From NCBI RefSeq assembly GCF_002149035.1, contig NZ_NGFP01000017.1, forward strand, positions 1-63,155: a DNA stretch of 63,155 nt, written 5' to 3'. The translations under genes were made by a program, and so were the position numbers. The notes under the pieces were generated by a model that was not told the origin of the DNA, searched no databases, and saw nothing but the letters and a program-made list of their open reading frames with translations. The DNA is from Streptosporangium minutum (GTDB lineage: Bacteria > Actinomycetota > Actinomycetes > Streptosporangiales > Streptosporangiaceae). Positions 25,817-32,575 of the stretch are shown here, in pieces. Positions within the stretch are counted from its first letter, which is position 1; each line of letters starts with the position of its first letter.

Positions 25817-27393
25817 GCACACCCCGGCGTGCCGGAGGCGCGCTGCTGGCGCATGGCGGTCACGTCGCCCGCGACGGCCGACTGGGCCATCGGTCCGAGG
25901 TCGAGCACGACGTCGGTGAAGGCGAGCGACGCCTTGCGCATCGCCGGCAGGTCGATCGCCTCGGCGCCGAACTGCGGCGAGAACAGCGTCTTGGGCGCGG
26001 CGATGGGCGAGATGACGGGCAGCAGGTGCTGGTTGTACGGCGTGCCCTCGCCGCCGAAGCCGCAGTGGTGCGGCACCGTGGCGGGGTCGGCCGCCGACAG
26101 GCCCTTGAGGATCGCGGTGCGCTTCACGTCCCAGTACTGGATGTGGCCCTTGACCAGTTCGCGCAGCGGCGTGCTCTCGCTGACGGGGACCATCAGCAGT
26201 TCGGTGAGGGTGGGGCTGGCGACGAGCTGCTTGCCCGGCAGGCCGTTCGGCCTGGCGACCGCGTCGTAGCGCTTGGCGCCGAGGTGCTCGAGCACGACGA
26301 CGGAGGAGACCCCGCCCTGGTCGTACTCGGCGTCGAGCTGGGCGGCGAGCTGGCCCGCACCGCCCTCGCGGACGGCGGGGCCGGTCAGGTGCTGGTAGAG
26401 GTGGCCGGTCACGAACGCGAACTGCACGGTACGCGGACGGCACTCCACCGGTAGCGACGACAGGTAGCGGGCCATCTCGATCATGGTGAGCGGGCCGTTG
26501 TCCCACACCGGGTTCATGCCGTCGGTGTGGCTCTCCACGACGATCTTCTGGGCGCTCCCGCCGGGAAGCGTCGCGAGCAGGGTGCGGGTCGTCGTCGGCG
26601 TCCAGGCGGCGTTCACGGTCAGCGCGGCTTGGACCGGCTGCCCGGCGGCCAGCGCGTCCTTGATCTGCTTGCCCTGGTCGGCGCCGACGTACGCGCCTGG
26701 CACGCCGTACGGCAGGCCCTCGTAGGGCGCGTACAGGCCCTGGATCTGGGCATGTGGGAGCTGGCTGATCTCGATCACGCCCACCGCGCCCGCGGCGGCG
26801 GCCGCCTTGAGGTCGGCGTCGGCCGCGGCCGGGGCCTCCATCGACTCCGAGCCGAGCAGGTTGATCGTGTGGGCCGGGTCGTACATGGAGTAACCGAGGC
26901 CGAGCGGATAGAACAGCAGGTTGGGCACGCTGGTCCACGGCAGGTCCCTGACGACGATCTTCCCGGCGGCGTTGGCCGCGGTGATGTTCGTCCCTGCGGC
27001 CAGGTGGACGAGCGGCGCCGAGACGCCGCCCGCGCCGGTGGAGGAGGAGAACGGCACGGGGGCCGCGACCTGCACGGCCGTACCGCCGACGGTCAGGCCG
27101 GTGCCGAGGCTGTCCCAGCGGTCGATGGCGTAGGGCAGGGAGGAGAACTGGAGGCCGGGGATGGCCGCCATCTCGTCCTCCAGCCAGTCGACGTAGTCGG
27201 CGTGCGCGGTGGAGCCGGTCGGCCTGGGGCCGAACGCCTCCTGCCGCTCGGCCAGGGTGCTCAGGCGGGCCTCGGAGGCGAACGCGGCGGGGTCGACCCT
27301 GACCGGGCAGACCGGAGCGGCCGCCTGGGCGAAGGCCGATTGCGCGGGTGCGACCAGCGGGAGGAGAAGGGCGAGGAGAGCGAGCCGTCTCAC
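25813..27393 (-). CDS. Secreted M28-like protein with PA-type insert, active-site variant
   Basis: The 526-residue protein starts at GTG 27393 (AAGGA eight bases upstream) with a Sec signal peptide (RRLALLALLLPLVAPAQSAFA). Residues about 110-255 look like a protease-associated domain (GKIVVRDLPW, LKAAAAAGAVGVIEIS). The M28 part has VVESHTDGMNPVWDNGPLTM (His-x-Asp ... Asp), but the expected Glu-Glu is His-Leu in FAFVTGHLYQHL, matching the change in the cytosolic relative at 18068-19378. It forms an operon with the GH65-like gene behind a LacI-type box. It could bind or cleave an aminoacylated or glycosylated substrate outside the cell; not proven. Confidence 0.72.
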   Translation of the reverse strand: MRRLALLALLLPLVAPAQSAFAQAAAPVCPVRVDPAAFASEARLSTLAERQEAFGPRPTGSTAHADYVDWLEDEMAAIPGLQFSSLPYAIDRWDSLGTGLTVGGTAVQVAAPVPFSSSTGAGGVSAPLVHLAAGTNITAANAAGKIVVRDLPWTSVPNLLFYPLGLGYSMYDPAHTINLLGSESMEAPAAADADLKAAAAAGAVGVIEISQLPHAQIQGLYAPYEGLPYGVPGAYVGADQGKQIKDALAAGQPVQAALTVNAAWTPTTTRTLLATLPGGSAQKIVVESHTDGMNPVWDNGPLTMIEMARYLSSLPVECRPRTVQFAFVTGHLYQHLTGPAVREGGAGQLAAQLDAEYDQGGVSSVVVLEHLGAKRYDAVARPNGLPGKQLVASPTLTELLMVPVSESTPLRELVKGHIQYWDVKRTAILKGLSAADPATVPHHCGFGGEGTPYNQHLLPVISPIAAPKTLFSPQFGAEAIDLPAMRKASLAFTDVVLDLGPMAQSAVAGDVTAMRQQRASGTPGCA

Positions 27394-27410
27394 GTGGGGA
27401 GTCCTTCCAA

Positions 27411-27422
27411 TAAATCGTTTTA
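27411..27422. promoter_or_regulatory. Candidate LacI-type operator before the M28/GH65-like operon
   Basis: TAAATCGTTTTA is one base from a perfect palindrome centred on CG, the pattern bound by LacI-family repressors. It lies 18 bp upstream of the GTG at 27393 and just downstream of the LacI gene end. It differs in sequence from the boxes at 28496 and 28595. Confidence 0.45.
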
Positions 27423-27462
27423 ATACGTGGTCCGCGACAGTCCCCCGACGTGCGGTTGGTTC

Positions 27463-28473
27463 TCAGAGGCGAGGCGGTCCTGTGGTTCCGCGGACGATCA
27501 GCGTGGGCGACACCGACGACGTCACCGATCGCGAGCGTCCCTCGATGCGTTCGACGAGCAGGCGCGCGGCGGTCGCCCCGATCACATGCCCGTCCTGATC
27601 GACGCTGGTGAGCGAGATGCGTTTGAGCGAGGCGATGCCGATGTTGTCGTATCCGGCGACGGAGAGGTCCTCCGGCACCGACAGGCCCGCCTCGTCGGCG
27701 GCGCGCAGCACGCCGAGCGCCGCGATGTCGGCCCCGGCGAAGATCGCGGTGGGCCGGTCGTCGCGCGCGAGCAGTTCCCGCGCGCCCTCGAAGCCGCCCT
27801 CCTCGGTGAAGGAGGTGGCCAGCACGTCGTCGGCGAGTCCATGGGCGCGCATCGCCTGGCGGTAGCCTTCGGCGCGCACCGTGTGCGGCAGTCCCTGGGC
27901 GCGGGCCCGCTCCAGGTGGGTGATGTGCGCGATCCGGGTGTGCCCGAGCCCGACCAGGTGGTCGACCACGAGCCCCGCCCCCATCACGTCGTCGTCGACG
28001 ACCGCGTCGTAGGCCGCGGCGCCGCCGTGCCTGCCCACCACGACGACCGGGACGGCCGTCGCGACGGCGGCGAGTTCGGCGTCCGTCATGACCGGCGAGA
28101 TCAGGATGAGCCCGTCCATGCTCCGGTCGATCATGGCGTCGGTCATCCTGGCCTGCGTCTTGGGCTCGATCCCGCCAGGTCCGAGCAGCACCTGGTACTC
28201 GGTGTCGCCCAACCGGCCGGTGACGCCCTCGATGATGTCGGGGAAGAACGGGTTGCGGGTGTCCGAGAGCATGACGCCGAGGGTGTAGGTGCGTCCGCGC
28301 AGGGCGCGGGCCGCGGCGTGCGGGCGGTAGCCCAGCTCGTCGATGGCCTGCGTCACCTTGGTCTGCATCTCCGCGCTCACGCCGTAGGCCCCGCGCACCA
28401 CCTTGGACACGGCGGCCGTGGAAACCCCGGCCCGCCTGGCCACATCGGCGATCGTCACCCGTCCGCTCGTCAC
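27463..28473 (-). CDS. LacI-family transcriptional regulator
   Basis: The 336-residue protein has an N-terminal HTH (VTIADVARRAGVSTAAVSKV, then ELGYRPHAAARALRG as hinge helix) and a periplasmic-binding-like sensor domain (LGVMLSDTRNPFFPDIIEGV, DEAGLSVPEDLSVAGYDN). GTG 28473 has GAAGGA six bases upstream. Two palindromes of its likely type flank its promoter (28496-28509) and the divergent ABC operon promoter (28595-28604), so it probably represses both in the absence of a sugar. Confidence 0.92.
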   Translation of the reverse strand: MTSGRVTIADVARRAGVSTAAVSKVVRGAYGVSAEMQTKVTQAIDELGYRPHAAARALRGRTYTLGVMLSDTRNPFFPDIIEGVTGRLGDTEYQVLLGPGGIEPKTQARMTDAMIDRSMDGLILISPVMTDAELAAVATAVPVVVVGRHGGAAAYDAVVDDDVMGAGLVVDHLVGLGHTRIAHITHLERARAQGLPHTVRAEGYRQAMRAHGLADDVLATSFTEEGGFEGARELLARDDRPTAIFAGADIAALGVLRAADEAGLSVPEDLSVAGYDNIGIASLKRISLTSVDQDGHVIGATAARLLVERIEGRSRSVTSSVSPTLIVRGTTGPPRL

Positions 28474-28495
28474 ACGCCGTCCTTCGTCGAGTCTC

Positions 28496-28509
28496 GTAGA
28501 ACGAACTAC
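28496..28509. promoter_or_regulatory. LacI-type operator near the lacI-like start
   Basis: GTAGAACGAACTAC has matching outer arms (GTAG/CTAC) and a central ACG, closely like the perfect box at 28595-28604. It lies 22 bp upstream of the GTG start, as expected for autoregulation. Confidence 0.5.
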
Positions 28510-28561
28510 ACACTTTTCTGAAAAGGGAGGCTAGCCCGTCACTGCTACTCAGGTCTACCTC

Positions 28562-28604
28562 TTGACGGGCGATTCTCTCATGCCCTAACAATGGAGAACG
28601 TTCT
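28562..28604 (+). promoter_or_regulatory. Promoter with overlapping LacI-type operator for the ABC/GH78 operon
   Basis: A -35 TTGACG (28562-28567) is followed after 18 bp by TAACAA (28586-28591). The perfect palindrome AGAACGTTCT (28595-28604) lies where transcription would begin, an ideal repression site. The binding-protein GTG at 28637 follows. Confidence 0.55.
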
Positions 28605-28636
28605 ACACAATCCTTAAGATGAACAGGAGCACGGGC

Positions 28637-29926
28637 GTGAGAGCACCATCCCGTCTGCTCGGCGCGGCGATCGGCGCCGTCCTCGCCCTGTCCCTCTCCG
28701 GCTGCGGGTCGTCCGCCCCGGAGGGGACCGGTCAGGTGAAGCTGACCCTCTGGCACAACAGCGCGGACCCGGCGCCGCTGCTGGAGATGTACAAGAAGTT
28801 CGAGAAGCAGTCCGGCCACAAGATCGAGCTCGTGTCGATCCCGTCCGACGGCTTCGAGGACACCACCCAGACCAAGTGGGCCACCGGCGACCGCCCGGAC
28901 ATCGTGGAGTACCACGCGACGGTGAGCGGCCTGCTCGCCCTCAACCCGGCCGAGAACCTGCGCGACCTGACAGGCGAGGCGTACATCGCCAGGTCCGGCG
29001 ACCTCTACCGGAGCGCCGGGTCCGTCAACGGCAAGGTCTACGCCGCCATCACCGGCTTCCCCCAGGTCTTCGGCCTCTACTACAACAAGAAGGTCTTCAC
29101 CGCGGCCGGGCTGACCCCGCCCACGAACTTCGCCGAGCTCGCCGCCTCCTGCCCCAAGCTCAAGGCCGCCGGGGTCACGCCGGTCTTCGAGTCGGGCGGG
29201 TCGATCTGGCCGGTGCAGATCCTGCCCATCCTCTATATGGCAGGCGCCAACCAGTCCAACGCGTACGGCAAGGCCATCGCCGGCCACAGCAGCACGCTGG
29301 CCGACGCGGGCTCGCCCTTCGTCTCCGGCCTGACCGCCTACGCCAAGCTGAAGGCCGACGGCTGCTTCAACAAGGACATCGTCACCGCCAAGTTCGAGGA
29401 CTCCATGAAGGCCCTCGTGACCGGCGAGGCCGCCATGGTCGCCCAGCACTCCGACATGCTCCCGGCCCTCCTCGCAGCCGCCGGCGGCGACCAGAAGACC
29501 GTCGACGAGTCCGTCGGCTTCGTCGGCCTGTCGAGCGACAAGCCGCTCGTGACCTACGCGCCCGGCCCGATCGGCACGTTCTACCTGCCCAAGACCGGTG
29601 ACGCGGCGCGGGAGAAGGCGTCGCTCGACTTCGTGCGCTTCATGACCGGCCCGGCCTACGCCGAGTACATCACCGCGTCCAAGACCTTCCCCGTGTTCAA
29701 GGACGTGCCCGACCCGCAGGGCGTCTCGTCCGTGCTGCAGGACGTCAAGAAGGCGTACGACACCGGCGCGGTCATCGCCTTCAACTCCGACATCCCCGGC
29801 ATGGGCGGGCTGGCCCAGCTCATGTCCGAGCTGATCGCCGGGCAGAAGGATCCGCAGAAGGCGGCGACCCAGCTACAGGGCCAGGTCGAGCAGGCGGCCA
29901 AGGCGGCAGGGCTGCCCGGATGGTGA
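28637..29926 (+). CDS. Lipoprotein, sugar-type ABC solute-binding protein
   Basis: The 429-residue protein starts at GTG 28637, which has AGGAG seven bases before it; an ATG at 28619 has no such site. The signal ends in lipobox LSGC (Cys23). The mature part is an extracellular solute-binding protein family 1 fold (VKLTLWHNSADPAPLLEMY, DRPDIVEYHATVSGLLAL, VFGLYYNKKVFTAAG). It heads an operon with two permeases, a serine hydrolase and a GH78 enzyme, so a rhamnose-containing oligosaccharide is a reasonable ligand (inference). Confidence 0.9.
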   Translation: MRAPSRLLGAAIGAVLALSLSGCGSSAPEGTGQVKLTLWHNSADPAPLLEMYKKFEKQSGHKIELVSIPSDGFEDTTQTKWATGDRPDIVEYHATVSGLLALNPAENLRDLTGEAYIARSGDLYRSAGSVNGKVYAAITGFPQVFGLYYNKKVFTAAGLTPPTNFAELAASCPKLKAAGVTPVFESGGSIWPVQILPILYMAGANQSNAYGKAIAGHSSTLADAGSPFVSGLTAYAKLKADGCFNKDIVTAKFEDSMKALVTGEAAMVAQHSDMLPALLAAAGGDQKTVDESVGFVGLSSDKPLVTYAPGPIGTFYLPKTGDAAREKASLDFVRFMTGPAYAEYITASKTFPVFKDVPDPQGVSSVLQDVKKAYDTGAVIAFNSDIPGMGGLAQLMSELIAGQKDPQKAATQLQGQVEQAAKAAGLPGW

Positions 29927-30774
29927 TGCGGAACAGGGCGGCCTGGCTGCCGTGGGCACTGCCCGCGATCGTGCTGGTCACGGTCTTCTTCGTCGCCCCG
30001 TTCCTGCTCAACGTCCGGTTCGCGTTCTCCTCCTGGACGAGCTTCCGGGCCGAGATCACCTGGAACGGGCTGGAGAACGTCCGCACGCTGATCGACCAGG
30101 AACTGCTGGCCAACGCGGTCACCGTGACCGTGCTGTACGCGATCCTGTGCATGGCGATCCAGAACACGGTCAGCCTCTCGCTGGCCCTGGCCCTCCAGCG
30201 GACCAGCGGGATCAACACCGTCTTCCGCTCGGCGTTCTTCCTGCCGACGCTCATCTCGCCGCTGGCCGCCGGATACATCTGGCGCGGGCTGCTCGCCCCC
30301 GACGGGGCGGTCAACTCCTTCCTCGGCGTCGAGTGGGCGTGGCTCGGCGAACCGTCCACCGCGCTGGTGGTGGTCGCGTTCATCGACGCGTGGAAGTGGA
30401 GCGGGCTGATCACCCTCGTCTACATCGCGGGCCTCAACTCCATCCCGAAGTCGCTGCTGGAGTCGGCGATCGTCGACGGGGCCGGGCTGTGGACCAGGTT
30501 CCGGCGGGTGGTGTTCCCGCTGCTCGCCCCGGCGCTGACCTTCAACGTGGCGGTCACGCTGGTGGGCGCGCTCAGCGCGTACGACGTGATCGCCGCCACC
30601 ACCGGCGGCGGGCCCGGCGACCACACGCGGGCCCTGAACGTGGTGATGCGCCAGCAGTGGGGGCAGGGCTTCTTCGGCTCCGCCAGCGCGCTGGGGTTCA
30701 CCGTGACGCTGCTGGTGATCGCCACCGCCGTGCCCCTCGTGTGGTGGCTGCGGCGCAGGGAGGTGACGGGATGA
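29920..30774 (+). CDS. Sugar-type ABC importer permease (MalF/UgpA-like)
   Basis: The 284-residue protein has six predicted membrane helices (first PWALPAIVLVTVFFVAPFLL) and the EAA loop ESAIVDGAGLWTRFRRVVFPL. The start is ATG 29920 or ATG 29926; the second overlaps the upstream stop as TGATG. It pairs with the next gene. No ATPase gene lies nearby. Confidence 0.88.
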   Translation: MVMRNRAAWLPWALPAIVLVTVFFVAPFLLNVRFAFSSWTSFRAEITWNGLENVRTLIDQELLANAVTVTVLYAILCMAIQNTVSLSLALALQRTSGINTVFRSAFFLPTLISPLAAGYIWRGLLAPDGAVNSFLGVEWAWLGEPSTALVVVAFIDAWKWSGLITLVYIAGLNSIPKSLLESAIVDGAGLWTRFRRVVFPLLAPALTFNVAVTLVGALSAYDVIAATTGGGPGDHTRALNVVMRQQWGQGFFGSASALGFTVTLLVIATAVPLVWWLRRREVTG

Positions 30775-31589
30775 GAACGGTCCTCAAGTACACGGCGCTG
30801 ACGCTCTTCGCGATCCCGTGGGTGCTCGTGCCCATCTGGCTCGTGGTCGTCAACTCGTTCAAACCCGCGGGCGAGGCCGCCGAGCTGGGCCTCGGCCTGC
30901 CCAGGACGTGGGCGATCGCCGAGAACTACGGCATCGTGCTCGACCGGGGCGGCTACCTGATGGGGCTGGTCAACAGCCTCAAGGTGACCGTGCCGATCGT
31001 GGTGGCCGTGGTGTTCCTCGGCGCGGCGGCGGCGTGGGCGTTCGGGCGCAGCCGGTCGCGGTGGTTGCAGGCGGCCTACTTCGTGCTGGGGCTGTCGATC
31101 CTGCTGCCGCCGTCGATCATCCCGACCGTCTACCTGCTGCGCGCCCTGTCGCTGGACGGCGGCTCGCTCGGTTACGTGCTGACGATGACCGGCTGCCGCG
31201 TGGGCATCGTGATCTTCCTGGCGACCGGATTCGTCCGGGCGTTCCCCCCCGACCTGGAGAACGCCGCCGCCATCGACGGCGCCTCCCGCCTGCAGGTCTT
31301 CGTCCGCATCCTGCTGCCCCTGCTGCGGCCGGTGCTGTTCGTCGGCAGCGTGGTCCTGATCATCAACGTCTGGAACGACTTCTTCTTCGCCCTCTTCCTG
31401 CTCCAGGGCAGCGCGAACGCCACGCTGCCGCTGAGCCTGTTCCAGTTCGCCTCCGGCACCCTGCAGAGCCTGAACTGGAACCTCGTCTTCGCCCACGTCC
31501 TGCTCACCACGCTGCCCCTCGTGGCGGTGTACGTCGTCGCGCAGAAGCGCGTCCTGGCCGGTCTTACGGAAGGTGCACTCAAGGGATGA
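30771..31589 (+). CDS. Sugar-type ABC importer permease (MalG/UgpE-like)
   Basis: The 272-residue protein has six helices and the EAA motif NAAAIDGASRLQVFVRILLPL. ATG 30771 overlaps the upstream stop (ATGA) and has GGGAGG ahead of it. It completes the importer together with the two preceding genes. Confidence 0.9.
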   Translation: MRTVLKYTALTLFAIPWVLVPIWLVVVNSFKPAGEAAELGLGLPRTWAIAENYGIVLDRGGYLMGLVNSLKVTVPIVVAVVFLGAAAAWAFGRSRSRWLQAAYFVLGLSILLPPSIIPTVYLLRALSLDGGSLGYVLTMTGCRVGIVIFLATGFVRAFPPDLENAAAIDGASRLQVFVRILLPLLRPVLFVGSVVLIINVWNDFFFALFLLQGSANATLPLSLFQFASGTLQSLNWNLVFAHVLLTTLPLVAVYVVAQKRVLAGLTEGALKG

Positions 31590-32575
31590 CCACTCACGAC
31601 ATCGCGCTCGACTGGGTCAGGCGCGAGATCAAGGAGGGGCGGCTGCCGTGCGCGGTGTTCGGCGCCGCCACCTCCGACGGGATCCAGGTGCTGGAGGCAT
31701 TCGGCGAGCACGACGGCCGGGAGACCAGGACCGAGGACCACTTCGCGCTGTTCTCGGTGACCAAGCCGCTGGTGGGGCTGGCCGCCCTGCGCCAGGTCGA
31801 GCGCGGGCTGCTGTCGCTGCGCCGCCCGCTGCGGGACGTACTGCCGAACTTCGCGCGGCCCGACGTGACGCTCTGGCACCTGCTCACCCACACCAGCGGC
31901 ATCGCCGAGCAGACGCTCACGCCCGACGACCTGCTGGAGCATCTCGTCACCGCGCCGTCGATGTTCGAGGCAGGCACGCTCAGCCAGTACTCCAACCTGG
32001 CCTTCGCCGGGATCGCGGAGATGGTCCGCGACGTCACAGGCCGCGACGTGGCCGACGTGATCGACTCCGACCTGAACACGCTGGTGCCGGGCGGCGGGCG
32101 GATCACGTTCGACCCGGCGTGCGACGCGGCCGAGGTCCACGGCATCGAACTGCTCGGGCCCGGCTTCGACTTCGACAAGTTCGTACGGCTCCGCCACCCG
32201 GCAGGGGCTCTGTTCTCCCGCGCCGAGGACCTCCTGGCGCTGGGCGGGGCGCTGCTGCGCGGCGACCGCGAGCTGATCCACCCGACCACCCTGGCCGCCA
32301 TGACGACCCCGCAGACGACGGGCCTGGTCAAGCTGCAGCCCGACCCGGTCAACGCCGGGCAGGACTGGGGTCTCACCTGGAACCTGCGCCACTCGGCTCC
32401 CGGGCTGCTCGACCGGCGGCTGTACGGGCACGGCGGCGCCTCGGGGTGCCAGTGGTGGATGTACCCGGAGCAGGACGCGTGCTTCGTGCTGCTGATCAAC
32501 GTGATGGCGCCGAGCCTGTCCGGCGTTGACGTCGACGGTCTGCACAACGCCTTCACCACCGGGCTCGATGCGTGA
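31586..32575 (+). CDS. Beta-lactamase-fold serine hydrolase (class C/esterase type)
   Basis: The 329-residue protein without a signal peptide has Ser-x-x-Lys at 57-60 (LFSVTKPLVGLAALRQ), Tyr-Ser-Asn at 135-137 (LSQYSNLAFAGIAEM) and a late HGGASG in place of the KTG triad. This is the family VIII esterase/DD-peptidase-like group; cytoplasmic members usually cleave esters. ATG 31586 overlaps the permease stop (ATGA). In this operon it may deacylate an imported oligosaccharide before the rhamnosidase acts (inference). Confidence 0.85.
   Translation: MTTHDIALDWVRREIKEGRLPCAVFGAATSDGIQVLEAFGEHDGRETRTEDHFALFSVTKPLVGLAALRQVERGLLSLRRPLRDVLPNFARPDVTLWHLLTHTSGIAEQTLTPDDLLEHLVTAPSMFEAGTLSQYSNLAFAGIAEMVRDVTGRDVADVIDSDLNTLVPGGGRITFDPACDAAEVHGIELLGPGFDFDKFVRLRHPAGALFSRAEDLLALGGALLRGDRELIHPTTLAAMTTPQTTGLVKLQPDPVNAGQDWGLTWNLRHSAPGLLDRRLYGHGGASGCQWWMYPEQDACFVLLINVMAPSLSGVDVDGLHNAFTTGLDA

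Noticed and set aside
23906-29449. A 1847-codon open frame on the minus strand
   Set aside because: Only its first part (23906-25816) is a real gene. The rest is an Arg/Pro/Gly-rich shadow across the M28-like, LacI and binding-protein genes, a usual effect of high GC.
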